Assembly (NCBI RefSeq): GCF_009377175.1
Contig: NZ_VJZD01000031.1
Coordinates: 1 to 55,552, forward strand
Direction of reading: 5' to 3'
DNA length: 55,552 nt
From: Streptomyces adustus
GTDB taxonomy: Bacteria; Actinomycetota; Actinomycetes; Streptomycetales; Streptomycetaceae
The notes under the pieces are model-generated. The model did not search any database, was not told where the DNA came from, and was given only the letters and a program-made list of their open reading frames with translations. The position numbers were made by a program, and so were the translations under genes. Below, in pieces: positions 25,575 through 35,664 of the stretch (positions are counted from its first letter, which is position 1; each line of letters begins with the position of its first letter).

Positions 25575-27212
25575 TCAGTGGTGGCCGTGGCCGCTCGTGA
25601 TCTCCTTGTACTCGTCGACAGTCGGCTTCTCGATCTGGCTGTCCTCGTCGAAGTACGCCTTGCTGATCTTGGCGCGCAGCTTCTGCGAGCCCTTCAGCTT
25701 GCGCTCGACACCGTTCTCGTCGACCGTCGGGCCGAGTTCGAGCGGCTGGTACTGCTCGTGCGCGGTGAGGGTGTGCAGCTGCTCCTGGCTGAGCGGCTCG
25801 TGGATCTCGACGAACTCACCGTGCGGCAGGCGCTTGATGGTGCCGGTCTCGCGACCGTGCAGCACCTTGTCCCGGTCCCGGCGCTGGAGGCCGAGGCAGA
25901 TCCGCTTGGTGACGATGTACGCGATGACCGGTCCGACGAAGAAGAAGATCCGGACGAACCAGGTGATCGAGTTGATCGACAGGTGGAAGTGGGTGGCCCA
26001 CAGGTCGTTGCCACCGCCGACCAGCGTGATCATGTACATCGTGACCCAGGCGACACCCAGAGCCGTACGGGTGGGCGCGTTGCGCGGGCGGTCCAGGATG
26101 TGGTGCTCGCGCTTGTCGCCGGTGATCCAGGACTCGATGAACGGGTAGAGCGCGAGCGCGGCGAGCACGACACCGAACAGGACCAGCGGGATGAACACGC
26201 CCAGGACCAGCGTGTGGCCCCAGAGGTTGATCTCCCAGCCCGGCATGTAGCGGATCAGGCCCTCGGCGAAGCCCATGTACCAGTCGGGCTGGGCGCCGGT
26301 CGACACCTGGTCCGGACGGTAGGGGCCGATGGCCCAGATCGGGTTGATCTGCGCGATCGCCGCGATGGCCGCGATGGCACCGAAGACCAGGAAGAAGAAG
26401 CCTCCGGCCTTGGCCATGTAGACCGGCAGCAGCGGCATGCCGACGACGTTCTTGTTGCTCTTGCCGGGGCCCGCGAACTGCGTGTGCTTGTGGTAGAAGA
26501 CCAGGATCAGGTGGCCCACGACCAGGCCGAGCATGATGCCCGGCAGCAGCAGGATGTGGATCGAGTAGAACCGCGCCACGAAGTCGTGGCCCGGGAACTC
26601 CCCGCCGAAGAGGAAGAACGAGATGTACGTGCCGACGATCGGCATGGACAGGATCGCGCCCTCGGTGAAGCGGACACCGGTGCCGGAGAGCAGGTCGTCC
26701 GGGAGCGAGTAACCGGTGAAGCCGGTGAACATGCCCAGGACGAACAGCAGGAAGCCGAACAGCCAGTTGATCTCACGCGGCTTGCGGAACGCGCCGGTGA
26801 AGAACACGCGCATCATGTGCACGAACATGCCGGCGAGGAAGATCAGCGCCGCCCAGTGGTGGATCTGCCGGATGAGCAGACCACCGCGCACCTCGAAGGA
26901 GATGTGCAGGGTCGAGCTGAACGCCTCGGACATCAGCTGTCCCTGGAGCGGGACGTAGCTGCCGTGGTACACCACCTCGTTCATCGAGGGGTGGAAGAAC
27001 AGCGTCAGATACACACCCGTGAGGATGATGATCAGGAAGCTGTAGAGGCAGACCTCACCCAGCATGAACGACCAGTGGTCGGGGAAGATCTTGCGCATGT
27101 TGGCCTTGGCCAGGGAGTAGATCCCCAGCCGGCCGTCGGCCCAGTCGGCGATCCGCTCGCCGGCCGGCGCCTTCCCGCGAGAGCGGGACTCGGTGGTGGT
27201 CGTAGTGCTCAT
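25575..27212 (-). CDS. qcrB: cytochrome bc1 (bcc) complex cytochrome b subunit
   Basis: A 545-aa membrane subunit that binds two b-type hemes and oxidises menaquinol in the bcc-aa3 supercomplex. It has HHWAALIFLAGMFVHMMR and HILLLPGIMLGLVVGHLILV for the heme histidines, the Qo motif region and a PDWYMGF (PEWY-type) element, and a long C-terminal actinobacterial extension ending in a His-rich tail GHGHH. The ATG at 27212 overlaps the qcrA stop by 4 nt. It is the last gene of the ctaE-qcrC-qcrA-qcrB operon. Confidence 0.97.
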   Translation of the reverse strand: MSTTTTTESRSRGKAPAGERIADWADGRLGIYSLAKANMRKIFPDHWSFMLGEVCLYSFLIIILTGVYLTLFFHPSMNEVVYHGSYVPLQGQLMSEAFSSTLHISFEVRGGLLIRQIHHWAALIFLAGMFVHMMRVFFTGAFRKPREINWLFGFLLFVLGMFTGFTGYSLPDDLLSGTGVRFTEGAILSMPIVGTYISFFLFGGEFPGHDFVARFYSIHILLLPGIMLGLVVGHLILVFYHKHTQFAGPGKSNKNVVGMPLLPVYMAKAGGFFFLVFGAIAAIAAIAQINPIWAIGPYRPDQVSTGAQPDWYMGFAEGLIRYMPGWEINLWGHTLVLGVFIPLVLFGVVLAALALYPFIESWITGDKREHHILDRPRNAPTRTALGVAWVTMYMITLVGGGNDLWATHFHLSINSITWFVRIFFFVGPVIAYIVTKRICLGLQRRDRDKVLHGRETGTIKRLPHGEFVEIHEPLSQEQLHTLTAHEQYQPLELGPTVDENGVERKLKGSQKLRAKISKAYFDEDSQIEKPTVDEYKEITSGHGHH

Positions 27213-28267
27213 CCGCGCTCCCAGAAGGCAGGACCGACGGGCTCTGCGAAGTCGCCGAGCGCCTCGAGGTAGCCCTCGGGGTTCACGCCGATGCGCAGCT
27301 GCGGCAGGGCGTGACCGGCGGGACCGAAGATCACCCGGGCGCCGTCGGACAGGTCGAAGGTGGACTGGTGGCAGGGGCAGAGCACGTGGTGCGTCTGCTG
27401 CTCGTACAGGGAGATCGGGCAACCGACGTGGGTGCAGATCTTCGAGTACGCGACGATGCCGTCGTGCGACCACTCGAGCTCTTGCTTGTCCTTGATGTCG
27501 TCCGGCTGGAGCCGCACGATCATCACGGCCGCCTTGGCGATCTCGTTCTGGAACTCCTCGTCCGTCTCCTCCAGGCCCTCGGGCTTGACGAAGGTGAGCG
27601 AACCGACGGCCACGTCCGAAGCGCGCAGCGGCTGGTTCGTGTTCATGTTGACGAGGAGCTTGCCCTTGGACCACGCCGTGTGGCGCATCTTGTCCTCGGG
27701 CAGCGGACCGAGGTCGCGCAGGAGCACGACGCCGGAGAGCGGGAACAGCGCCAGCGCACCGAACATCGTGTTGCGGATCAGCTTGCGACGGCCGAGCGCG
27801 GACTCCGTGGCGCCTTCCTTGAAGTCCGCGAAGACCTTCGCGCGGACCTCGGGGGACGCCTGGATCGGGTGACGCTCGTCGGCGACCTCCACGTCGGACA
27901 TCAGGGTGCGGGCCCAGTGGACCGCGCCCGCGCCGATGCAGAACAGCGCCGCGCCCAGGGTCAGACCCAGCGCGAAGTTCAGCGCGCTGATGTGACCGAT
28001 CGGGAACACGAAGATCGACCTGTCCGGCGGGATCGTCACGTACGACGCGATGAAGCCGACGGTGGCCAGCATCGACAGCGTGAACAGGAAGGCGACCGTA
28101 CGCTCGGACCGCTTGGCGGCCCGCTCGTCGATGTCCTGGATCCGGTGCTCGTGGGGCGGCAGCCCCGGGTCGGCGAACGGGTTCTGCTCGTCCGCGACGT
28201 CCACGGCGCCGTGCGCGTGGCCCTGCTCAGCGGGCAGGTTCTCTTCTGGAATGTCTTGGCTACTCAT
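27209..28267 (-). CDS. qcrA: cytochrome bcc complex Rieske iron-sulfur subunit
   Basis: A 352-aa subunit that passes electrons from menaquinol to the diheme cytochrome c. The 2Fe-2S ligands lie in CTHVGCP and CPCHQS, with the disulfide Cys of both boxes present. As in other Actinobacteria it has three N-terminal membrane helices (FLFTLSMLATVGFIASYV, ALNFALGLTLGAALFCIG and MFGALALFPLSGVVLL) in place of one. ATG at 28267 overlaps the qcrC stop by 4 nt. Fe-S supply could come from erpA and the desulfurase genes nearby (inference). Confidence 0.97.
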   Translation of the reverse strand: MSSQDIPEENLPAEQGHAHGAVDVADEQNPFADPGLPPHEHRIQDIDERAAKRSERTVAFLFTLSMLATVGFIASYVTIPPDRSIFVFPIGHISALNFALGLTLGAALFCIGAGAVHWARTLMSDVEVADERHPIQASPEVRAKVFADFKEGATESALGRRKLIRNTMFGALALFPLSGVVLLRDLGPLPEDKMRHTAWSKGKLLVNMNTNQPLRASDVAVGSLTFVKPEGLEETDEEFQNEIAKAAVMIVRLQPDDIKDKQELEWSHDGIVAYSKICTHVGCPISLYEQQTHHVLCPCHQSTFDLSDGARVIFGPAGHALPQLRIGVNPEGYLEALGDFAEPVGPAFWERG

Positions 28268-29076
28268 GACTTCTTGGCCTTTGCGGTCCGAGCGGCGACC
28301 CAGACGGCGACCGCGACCAGCGCGCCGAGACCGAAGATCCACGCGAACAGACCCTCGCTGACCGGCCCGAGGCCGCCCAGTTCGAGACCGCCGGGGTTCA
28401 CCGTCTCATCGCTGTTGACCGCGTTCAGGTACGCGATGATGTCCTTCTTGTTCTGCTCCGACAGAGTGGTGTCGGGGAACGAAGGCATGTTCTGCGGGCC
28501 GGTCTGCATGGCCTCGTAGATGTGCTTCGGGTCCACACCCTCCAGGTCCGGCGCGAACTTGCCCTCCGTGAGGGCACCGCCCTTGCCGGTGAAGTTGTGG
28601 CACTGCGCGCAGTTGGTGCGGAAGAGCTCGCCGCCCTTGGCGATGTCCGCGCCCTCGGGGCCGTACTGGGCCGAGGTCGGGACGTTCGGGCCGGCGCCCA
28701 GCGACGCGATGTAGGTCGCGAGCTGGTCGATCTGGGCCTGGCTGTAGATGTTCTTCTTCTTCACCACCTGCGGACCCTGGGAGGTCGCAGCAGGCATACG
28801 GCCGGTGCCGACCTGGAAGTCGACGGCCGCGGCGCCCACGCCGACCAGGCTCGGACCGTCGGAGCTGCCCTGACCGCCGGTGCCGTGGCAGCTGGCGCAG
28901 CCTACGGCGTAGAGCTTCTTGCCCTCGTCGATGGCGAGGGACTGGGAGGTTTCATCGGCCTGCGCCTTGCTCGCGGGCGCGAACGCGGCGTACAGCCCCC
29001 CAGTGGCCGCCAGCGCGAGGAGTAGGACGACGACCGCCGCCAGCGGATGGCGTCGTCGTGCGGAGAGCTTTTTCAC
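28264..29076 (-). CDS. qcrC: cytochrome bcc complex diheme cytochrome c subunit
   Basis: A 270-aa membrane-anchored diheme cytochrome c that replaces soluble cytochrome c in Actinobacteria and connects bcc directly to aa3. Heme c sites are CASCH (60-64) and CAQCH (156-160), each with a downstream Met ligand region (GRMPAA and NMPSFP). An N-terminal signal-anchor (about 11-30) and a C-terminal helix (about 240-262) fix it to the membrane with the hemes outside. GTG at 29076 is the start, following GGGGTAA. Confidence 0.97.
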   Translation of the reverse strand: MKKLSARRRHPLAAVVVLLLALAATGGLYAAFAPASKAQADETSQSLAIDEGKKLYAVGCASCHGTGGQGSSDGPSLVGVGAAAVDFQVGTGRMPAATSQGPQVVKKKNIYSQAQIDQLATYIASLGAGPNVPTSAQYGPEGADIAKGGELFRTNCAQCHNFTGKGGALTEGKFAPDLEGVDPKHIYEAMQTGPQNMPSFPDTTLSEQNKKDIIAYLNAVNSDETVNPGGLELGGLGPVSEGLFAWIFGLGALVAVAVWVAARTAKAKKS

Positions 29077-29141
29077 GGATTACCCCGGTGTCAGGATCTT
29101 CTGCGTCGATGCTTCTGGAAGGTGCGCGGGATCGGGCCCGG

Positions 29142-29762
29142 CTACTTGATCATGTAGATCGTGGCGAAGAGGCCGATCCAGACGACATCGACGAAGTGCC
29201 AGTAGTAGGACACGACGATGGCCGCGGTCGCCTGTTCATGGGTGAACCTCTTGGCCGCGTACGTCCTGCCGAGGACGAACAGGAAAGCGATCAGGCCGCC
29301 CGTCACGTGCATGCCGTGGAAGCCGGTGGTCAGGTAGAACACCGAGCCGTACGGGTCGGAGGAGAGCGAGAGCCCGTCCTTCTTCACCAGCTCGGTGTAC
29401 TCGTAGATCTGACCGCCGATGAAGATCGCACCCATGATGAAGGTGATGATGAACCAGCCCCGGAGCTTCTTCACGTCACCCCGCTCGGCGGCGAAGACGC
29501 CGAGCTGGCAGGTGAGGGAGGAGAGCACCAGGATCGTGGTGTTCGTCGCCGAGAACGGGAAGTTCAGGGCGGACGCCATTTCCTTCCAGTGGTCGGGACC
29601 CGTCACCGATCGCAGGGTGAAGTACATCGCGAAGAGGGCCGCGAAGAACATCAGCTCGGAACTCAACCAGATGATGGTTCCGACGCTGACGAGGTTCGGC
29701 CGGTTGACCGACGGGTGCGCGTGCCCGGTTTCTACTGTCGTTGCTGTCGCCACGACCGACAT
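29142..29762 (-). CDS. ctaE: cytochrome c oxidase subunit III
   Basis: A 206-aa, five-helix subunit of the aa3 oxidase. It carries the family signatures [17 protein letters not shown] and [15 protein letters not shown], and ends with [19 protein letters not shown]. It is the first gene of the ctaE-qcrC-qcrA-qcrB operon, separate from ctaC-ctaD-ctaF 2 kb away. The ATG at 29762 is used. A degenerate receiver gene is divergent, sharing the upstream region. Confidence 0.97.
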   Translation of the reverse strand: MSVVATATTVETGHAHPSVNRPNLVSVGTIIWLSSELMFFAALFAMYFTLRSVTGPDHWKEMASALNFPFSATNTTILVLSSLTCQLGVFAAERGDVKKLRGWFIITFIMGAIFIGGQIYEYTELVKKDGLSLSSDPYGSVFYLTTGFHGMHVTGGLIAFLFVLGRTYAAKRFTHEQATAAIVVSYYWHFVDVVWIGLFATIYMIK

Positions 29763-29857
29763 TATGTCGGTCCCTTATCCCGCCCTCACTCCGGGGGGTG
29801 CCGTTCGGAGTGTTCCCAGCGTGTGTAGTGCCCGTATGGCCCATCGAAGCGGTGTTC

Positions 29858-29892
29858 CAACAGGTGTTGACAGCCTGTTCAAGGGAGTAGCA
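29858..29892 (+). promoter_or_regulatory. candidate promoter with overlapping dyad, ctaE/receiver intergenic region
   Basis: TTGACA (29866-29871) is followed 15 nt later by TAGCAT (29887-29892), a slightly short vegetative promoter for the receiver-like gene. The dyad AACAGG/CCTGTT (29858-29863 and 29873-29878) encloses the -35 element and could be an operator. Confidence 0.4.
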
Positions 29893-29940
29893 TCCGCCGC
29901 ACCGGTTCTGTCCGTACGACGCTGACGTCTCGGAGGAAAC

Positions 29941-30342
29941 ATGCAGCCGACCGCCACGGTGCTGGTCTACAGCGACGATTCCAACACCCGCGAACAGGTG
30001 CGGCTCGCGGCCGGACGCCGGCCCGCTCCGGACGTGCCCGCGGTCGAGTTCGTGGAGTGCGCCACGCCTGCCGCGGTGCTGACCGAGATGGACCGGGGCG
30101 GCATCGACGTCTGCGTGTTCGACGGCGAGGCCGTGCCGATGGGCGGCATGGGCCTGTGCCGGCAGATCAAGGACGAGGTCTTCGAGTGCCCGCCGGTGCT
30201 GCTGCTCATCGCGCGGCCGCAGGACGCCTGGCTGGCCACCTGGAGCCGCGCCGACGCCGCTGTGACGCTCCCGGTGGACCCGGTGGAGTTCGCGGGGTCG
30301 CTGGCCGCTCTGCTGCGCCGCAAGAGGCTGCTGAGCGCGTAG
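29941..30342 (+). CDS. degenerate response-regulator receiver protein
   Basis: A 133-aa single-domain protein with the CheY-like fold. The acidic pair Asp12-Asp13 and the phosphoacceptor Asp61 (VCVFDGEAVP) are kept, but the switch Thr/Ser is replaced by Ile90 (LLIARPQD) and the conserved Lys by Leu110 (TLPVDPVEF), so normal phospho-signalling is doubtful. There is no output domain. GGAGGAAAC precedes the ATG. It is divergent from ctaE in what I recall as a conserved Streptomyces arrangement (SCO2152). It may bind and regulate a partner protein; no target is visible. Confidence 0.82.
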   Translation: MQPTATVLVYSDDSNTREQVRLAAGRRPAPDVPAVEFVECATPAAVLTEMDRGGIDVCVFDGEAVPMGGMGLCRQIKDEVFECPPVLLLIARPQDAWLATWSRADAAVTLPVDPVEFAGSLAALLRRKRLLSA

Positions 30343-30469
30343 CCGGACGGGGCGTGGGGTTCCCTACGGGGCGAGATCCGGTCGGCCGGTGACGGCCGGT
30401 CCCTGACGGCCCCTCACGCCCCCTCCGTTCCCCGGCCGGGTGACGGCCGGTCCCGGTGCCCCCGGCGGG

Positions 30470-31744
30470 TCACACCGGCGTCGGACGCAGCCGCGCCGTG
30501 TCCTGGGGCCGGGGGCTCTTCGGGGCGGTGCCGCCCGACAGCGCGCTGCCGGAGCGCCACTTGTCCCAGGTGACGTTCCAGTCGCCGAAACCGTTCCCGA
30601 ACGGCTCCATCTGGTGGCCGTTGGAGTTGACGACCTGGACGATGTCACCCACGTGGACGGTGTTGAAGAACCACTGAGCGTTGCTGTTGCTCATGCCGAC
30701 GCAGCCGTGGCTGACGTTCTCGGAGCCCTGGGAGTCCACCGACCAGGGGGCGGCGTGCACGTACTCGCCGCTCCAGGTGACGCGCGAGGCGTAGTAGACG
30801 GGCAGGTCGAAGGAGTCCGAGGTGCCCTCCTCGATGCCGATCGTGATCCCGCGCATACGTACGACGTGCTGCTTCTCCAGGATGACCTTGACACCGTTGC
30901 GGGTCTCGAAGCCGGGCCGGCCGGCGGTCACCGGGATCCGGTTGATCGGCCGGTCGTTCTTGTAGACCGTCAACTGGTGCGCCGCGACGTCCGTGACGGC
31001 CACGATCCGGTCGCCCGTGGTGAGCTTCAGGGGGGCGACCGCCCGGCCGCCCCGCAGCTTGTCGTTGATGCGCATGCCCGCCAGGTTGCTGTGCACCTGG
31101 ATGGTCGCGTGGGCGGGCCAGTAGTCCTTGGGGCGGTAGTGCAGTTCCTTGTCGTTCACCCAGAACCAGGAGCCCTCCACCGCGGGCGTGGAGTCCACCT
31201 TCAGGGCGCTTTCCACGACGGCCCGTTGACTCTTGTCCTTGACGGGCATGCTGAGTTGGGCGACGACCGGCTGGCCGACCCCGTACAGGCCCGACGTGGG
31301 GGTGAAGAGGACCTCCAGGTTCTTACCGGCCTTGGCGGAAGGCCGGCCGGTCTCGAAGCTGAGGACCTTGCGGCCGGGCGCCCCGTCGTCGTCCTCGGTG
31401 CTCACCCGCACCGTGTAGCGGGTGTCGGCGGCGAGCGGCGCCGTGCTGTGCCAGCGGCTGCCGTCCGCGGCCAGTTCGCCCGCCACGTAGCGGCCCGTCG
31501 CGTCGATGGCCGTGACGTCCGTCAGGCGCCCGTCGGAGTCCTCGGCGGTGACCTCCAGGGGCTTGTCCGGGTCGGCCTTCTTCCCGGTCTCCGTCGGGGC
31601 GTTGAAGGCGATCTCCGGGTCCGCGTCGTAGGGCCGGCCGGAGAGCGGGTTTCCGTCCGCGCCGCAGGCGGTGACGCCCGCGCAGAGGGCGATCACCAGC
31701 AGCGCGCAGCCGACGGTGGTGCGAGGGCGGGGTGAAAGGCTCAT
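30470..31744 (-). CDS. L,D-transpeptidase lipoprotein (Ldt with Ig-like domains)
   Basis: A 424-aa envelope enzyme that forms 3-3 crosslinks in peptidoglycan. The signal peptide ends in the lipobox VTAC (Cys about 27). Two Ig-like domains (about 45-250) precede the YkuD catalytic domain with HAAPWSVDSQG and the SHGCVGMS signature; catalytic Cys348. The layout equals LdtMt2 of M. tuberculosis. The ATG at 31744 has little ribosome site and a TAGCGT -10-like element just upstream, so a leaderless transcript is possible. It lies between the two oxidase operons. Confidence 0.94.
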   Translation of the reverse strand: MSLSPRPRTTVGCALLVIALCAGVTACGADGNPLSGRPYDADPEIAFNAPTETGKKADPDKPLEVTAEDSDGRLTDVTAIDATGRYVAGELAADGSRWHSTAPLAADTRYTVRVSTEDDDGAPGRKVLSFETGRPSAKAGKNLEVLFTPTSGLYGVGQPVVAQLSMPVKDKSQRAVVESALKVDSTPAVEGSWFWVNDKELHYRPKDYWPAHATIQVHSNLAGMRINDKLRGGRAVAPLKLTTGDRIVAVTDVAAHQLTVYKNDRPINRIPVTAGRPGFETRNGVKVILEKQHVVRMRGITIGIEEGTSDSFDLPVYYASRVTWSGEYVHAAPWSVDSQGSENVSHGCVGMSNSNAQWFFNTVHVGDIVQVVNSNGHQMEPFGNGFGDWNVTWDKWRSGSALSGGTAPKSPRPQDTARLRPTPV

Positions 31745-31821
31745 GGCATCACGCTAGGAAGCTTCGTCGGCACCGGCGCGTTGAGTAGGCCTTAAGAGCG
31801 ATGCGGCATCCGGCAAACGCA

Positions 31822-31857
31822 GGAGCCCGGAGCCTCCTGGCGGAGGATCCGGGCTCC
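31822..31857 (-). terminator. terminator of the ctaC-ctaD-ctaF operon
   Basis: A two-part stem: GGAGCCCGGA (31822-31831) with 31848-31857, and CCTCC (31833-31837) with GGAGG (31842-31846), 37 nt after the ctaF stop. Confidence 0.85.
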
Positions 31858-31893
31858 CGGGTGGTACAGCGGCTGACCTGGGGTCAGCACGGC

Positions 31894-32292
31894 TCACTGG
31901 GTGCGGTTCTCACCGCGGTAGTACTCGAAGACCCAGCCCCACAGGCCCAGCAGGATCAGCGGAGCCGAGAAGTACAGCAGCCACCAGCCCATCGCGACGC
32001 CCAGGAAGGCCAGGGCACCGCCGACGGCCAGGGACAGCGGCTGCCAGCTGTGCGGGCTGAAGAAGCCCAGCTCGCCGGCGTCGTCCGCGACGTCCGCCTC
32101 CTTGTTGTCCTGCGCACCCGCGTCGACCCGCCGGGCGGTGAAGCCCAGGTAGAAGCCGATCATGATGCACAGGCCGAAGGCCAGGAAGAGCGCCGTGGTA
32201 CCGGCCGGCTCCTTCGACCACACGCCATAGACGACCGCCATGGCGAGGACGAAGACGCTCAGCCACATGAACATCTTGCCCTGGATCTTCAC
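31894..32292 (-). CDS. ctaF: cytochrome c oxidase subunit IV, actinobacterial type
   Basis: A 132-aa, four-helix subunit found only in actinobacterial aa3 oxidases. Helix pairs are [37 protein letters not shown] and [35 protein letters not shown], joined by an acidic loop. GTG at 32292 overlaps the ctaD stop by 4 nt, so translation is coupled. It is the last gene of the operon. Confidence 0.95.
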   Translation of the reverse strand: MKIQGKMFMWLSVFVLAMAVVYGVWSKEPAGTTALFLAFGLCIMIGFYLGFTARRVDAGAQDNKEADVADDAGELGFFSPHSWQPLSLAVGGALAFLGVAMGWWLLYFSAPLILLGLWGWVFEYYRGENRTQ

Positions 32293-34022
32293 TTGCCGGC
32301 CTCCTTGCCGCCCGTGATGGCGCCACCGTGCGCGGCGTGCTCCAGCTCGAGCGCGGCGATCTCAGGGTGGTGCAGGTCGAACGCCGGGGATTCGCTGCGG
32401 ATCCGCGGCAGGGTGAGGAAGTTGTGGCGCGGCGGCGGGCAGGACGTCGCCCACTCCAGCGAGCGGCCGTAGCCCCACGGGTCGTCCACGCCGACCGGCT
32501 TGCCGTACTTGGCGGTCTTCCACACGTTGTAGAAGAACGGAAGGATCGACAGGCCGAGGACGAACGAGCTGATCGTGGACACCGTGTTCAGGGCGGTGAA
32601 GCCGTCGGCCGCCAGGTAGTCGGCGTAACGACGGGGCATGCCCTCGGCACCCAGCCAGTGCTGGACCAGGAAGGTGCCGTGGAAGCCGACGAACAGCGTC
32701 CAGAAGGTGATCTTGCCGAGGCGCTCGTCGAGCATCTTGCCGGTGAACTTCGGCCACCAGAAGTGGAAGCCGGCGAACATCGCGAAGACGACCGTGCCGA
32801 ACACGACGTAGTGGAAGTGCGCCACCACGAAGTACGAGTCCGAGACGTGGAAGTCCATCGGCGGCGACGCCAGGATGACACCGGTCAGACCACCGAAGGT
32901 GAAGGTGATCAGGAAGCCGACCGCCCACAGCATCGGGGTCTCGAAGCTCAGCGACCCCTTCCACATCGTGCCGATCCAGTTGAAGAACTTCACGCCGGTC
33001 GGAACGGCGATGAGGAACGTCATGAAGGAGAAGAACGGCAGCAGCACTCCGCCGGTGACGTACATGTGGTGGGCCCACACCGTCACGGACAGACCGGCGA
33101 TCGCGATCGTCGCGGCGATCAGGCCCATGTAGCCGAACATCGGCTTGCGGGAGAAGACCGGGATGATCTCACTGATGATGCCGAAGAACGGCAGCGCGAT
33201 GATGTACACCTCTGGATGGCCGAAGAACCAGAAGAGGTGTTGCCAGAGCAAGGCTCCGCCGTTGGCCGCGTCGAAGACGTGTGCCCCGAATTTCCGATCC
33301 GCCTCCAGCGCGAACAGCGCGGCGGCGAGGACGGGGAAGGCCAGCAGGACCAGGACGGCCGTCAGCAGCACGTTCCACACGAAGATCGGCATGCGGAACA
33401 TGGTCATGCCGGGCGCACGCATGCAGATGATCGTGGTGATGAAGTTGACCGCGCCGAGGATGGTGCCGAAGCCGGAGAAGGCCAGACCCATGATCCACAT
33501 GTCGGCGCCGACACCCGGGCTGCGGACCGCGTCCGACAGCGGGGAGTAGGCGAACCAGCCGAAGTCGGCCGCGCCCTGCGGGGTGAGGAAGCCACCCACC
33601 GCGATCAGCGAGCCGAACAGGTAGAGCCAGTAGGCGAACATGTTCAGTCGCGGGAACGCGACGTCCGGAGCACCGATCTGGAGCGGCATGATCCAGTTCG
33701 TGAAGCCGGCGAACAGCGGCGTCGCGAACATCAGCAGCATGATCGTGCCGTGCATCGTGAACGCCTGGTTGAACTGCTCGTTCGACATGATCTGCAGACC
33801 AGGCCGGGCCAGCTCCGCACGCATGAGCAGCGCCATGACGCCACCGATGCAGAAGAACGCGAAGGACGTGGCCAGATAGAGCGTGCCGATCGTCTTGTGG
33901 TCAGTGGTGGTGAGCCACTTGATCACGACGTTTCCGGGCTGCTTGCGCCGTACGGGCAGTTCGTCCTCGTAGTACGAGGCTCCGGCCGCCGCGGCGCCCT
34001 GAGGTTCGTTGACGATGCTCAC
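32289..34022 (-). CDS. ctaD: cytochrome c oxidase subunit I
   Basis: A 577-aa catalytic subunit with hemes a and a3 and CuB. Signatures include [10 protein letters not shown] (heme a His), [13 protein letters not shown] (CuB His and the cross-linked Tyr) and WAHHMYVTG (CuB His pair), plus [17 protein letters not shown] near helix X. GTG at 34022 is the start and overlaps the ctaC stop by 4 nt. It forms an operon ctaC-ctaD-ctaF. Confidence 0.97.
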   Translation of the reverse strand: MSIVNEPQGAAAAGASYYEDELPVRRKQPGNVVIKWLTTTDHKTIGTLYLATSFAFFCIGGVMALLMRAELARPGLQIMSNEQFNQAFTMHGTIMLLMFATPLFAGFTNWIMPLQIGAPDVAFPRLNMFAYWLYLFGSLIAVGGFLTPQGAADFGWFAYSPLSDAVRSPGVGADMWIMGLAFSGFGTILGAVNFITTIICMRAPGMTMFRMPIFVWNVLLTAVLVLLAFPVLAAALFALEADRKFGAHVFDAANGGALLWQHLFWFFGHPEVYIIALPFFGIISEIIPVFSRKPMFGYMGLIAATIAIAGLSVTVWAHHMYVTGGVLLPFFSFMTFLIAVPTGVKFFNWIGTMWKGSLSFETPMLWAVGFLITFTFGGLTGVILASPPMDFHVSDSYFVVAHFHYVVFGTVVFAMFAGFHFWWPKFTGKMLDERLGKITFWTLFVGFHGTFLVQHWLGAEGMPRRYADYLAADGFTALNTVSTISSFVLGLSILPFFYNVWKTAKYGKPVGVDDPWGYGRSLEWATSCPPPRHNFLTLPRIRSESPAFDLHHPEIAALELEHAAHGGAITGGKEAGK

Positions 34023-34984
34023 AGGTTGTTCGTCTCCCGGTTCTTCTCGTGGCTCGTCTGCGCGATGCCGGCGGGAACGTAACCGGTCTGCCCCTTCTTG
34101 GCGAGGTCCTTGAGGTGCTGCTGGTAACGCTCGGGGGAGACGACCTTCACGTTGAACAGCATCCGGGAGTGGTCGACGCCGCAGAGCTCGGCACACTTGC
34201 CCATGAAGGTGCCCTCTTGGTTGGGCGTCACCTGGAAGGAGTTCGTGTGACCGGGGATGACGTCCATCTTCATCAGGAACGGCACCACCCAGAAGGAGTG
34301 GATGACGTCACGCGAGGTCAGGACGAAGCGGACGGTCTCGCCCTTCGGCAGCCACAGCGTGGGACCGGGGTTGCCCGTCTGCGGGTTGCGCGTGCCGGGC
34401 GTGCCGACGTCGTAGACGCCGCCGGCGTTCGCCGGGAACTCCGCCTTGAACCGGTCCGGGATGGCGGCCAGGTTCTTGTCGGTCTTCGCGTCACCGGTGG
34501 AACCGTCGACGTTCTCGATGTAGTTGAAGCCCCAGCTCCACTGGAAGCCGACGACGTTCACAGTGACGTCGGGCTTCTTGTCGAGGCTGAGGAGCTTCGA
34601 CTCGTCACGGGCGGTGAAGTAGAACAGCACCGAGACGATGATGATCGGGACCACTGTGTACAGGGCCTCGATCGGCATGTTGTACCGGGTCTGCGGAGGA
34701 ACCTCGACCTTGGTCCGGCTGCGCCGGTGGAACATGGTCGCCCACAGGATCAGGCCCCAGACCAGCACGCCGGTGGCGAGCGCGGCCGCCCACGAGCCCT
34801 GCCAGAGGGAGAGGATCCGCGGAGCCTCGTCTGTGACCGGGGTGGGCATACCAAGGCGGGGGAAGTCTTCCCAGTTGTACGAGCAACCAGTGGCTGTCGC
34901 CAGGACCAGGCCCGCAGTCATTGCCTGCAGCAGCTTCCGCCGCATCGGGCGCCGCGGCGAGCGGTCGGAGCCGTTGGGACTCAC
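34019..34984 (-). CDS. ctaC: cytochrome c oxidase subunit II, lipoprotein
   Basis: A 321-aa subunit that receives electrons from QcrC through the CuA centre. CuA ligands are in [12 protein letters not shown] (C-x3-C-x3-H-x2-M) with the earlier His in VIHSFWVV. The N terminus has a signal peptide with lipobox ATGC, then two helices ([18 protein letters not shown] and [17 protein letters not shown]). GTG at 34984 follows GGAAGG six nt upstream; the frame upstream is Arg-rich and unlikely. Compared with typical subunit II there is an insert around residues 165-205 of the soluble domain, as in actinobacterial CtaC. Confidence 0.95.
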   Translation of the reverse strand: MSPNGSDRSPRRPMRRKLLQAMTAGLVLATATGCSYNWEDFPRLGMPTPVTDEAPRILSLWQGSWAAALATGVLVWGLILWATMFHRRSRTKVEVPPQTRYNMPIEALYTVVPIIIVSVLFYFTARDESKLLSLDKKPDVTVNVVGFQWSWGFNYIENVDGSTGDAKTDKNLAAIPDRFKAEFPANAGGVYDVGTPGTRNPQTGNPGPTLWLPKGETVRFVLTSRDVIHSFWVVPFLMKMDVIPGHTNSFQVTPNQEGTFMGKCAELCGVDHSRMLFNVKVVSPERYQQHLKDLAKKGQTGYVPAGIAQTSHEKNRETNNL

Positions 34985-35664
34985 GTAGCGCCTTCCCGAG
35001 AGTCTCGCCCGCGCTGTTCGGCTGCGGCCTTCTCGCTGGTCGGTCGCCGCCCTGCGTCGGGCAGGGGTTTGGATGTTTATGCGGACCAAACCCTACTGGA
35101 CGCGTTTTGGGGTCGCGCGGGGAGGGTGGCCAACGCGCCGCCGGTCCCCCTGAAGGGGGTTGGCAACTGCTCACCAGATGGTGCACACGAGGTCGAATTA
35201 GCTCGTTCGCGTGACAGTCGGCTCGCGGACCAACGGTCTCCTGGGCCGACCGGGCTAGCGTGATTGCACGATCCGGGACGTCAGGTGCGGCGTCGGCGTG
35301 CGGGGCCCCCGCTCCACCGGAGAGATGGTTCGGGGCCTCCCCGTCGCCTCTGGCCGCACCCGTCCGGCCAGGTCGTGCGGGGAACCGGCCGCCCGGGACC
35401 GGACCACGCACATGACGCGTGTCGCCGCCCCGGGGTTGAGTACGCCGGGGACCAGTCCGCCCAAGACCGTTCGGGGCGTGCGGCTGAATGGGCTCACCTC
35501 CGCTCAGTCCTGAGGAACGGTGGGTTGTCCTGCTGCGACTGTCTCCTGACGGAGATTCGGGACGCCGCCCGGTCGGGTGCGCCCGAGGGGTGAGGACGGC
35601 CGAGGGCGTGACCCGGCTACGCGGGCGGTTCGGCGCGCGCGGCCGGGGCGCTTAGCGTTGCGGT
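34985..35664. other. 680-base intergenic region between ctaC and the iscS-tusA fusion gene
   Basis: Divergent promoters for ctaC and the fusion gene must lie here. Several open frames of 60-110 codons exist on both strands, but none has a good ribosome site or a protein-like composition. A small dyad CTCAGtcCTGAG at 35503-35514 is the only clean repeat I see. No tRNA or known riboswitch pattern was recognised. Confidence 0.6.

Noticed and set aside
24228..27272. Open frame of 1014 codons on the plus strand
   Set aside because: Antisense to trpD and qcrB, both certain genes. No ribosome site or protein-like features.
34985..35664. A small RNA or small gene in the ctaC upstream region
   Set aside because: No clear promoter-terminator pair, ribosome site or known RNA motif could be supported.
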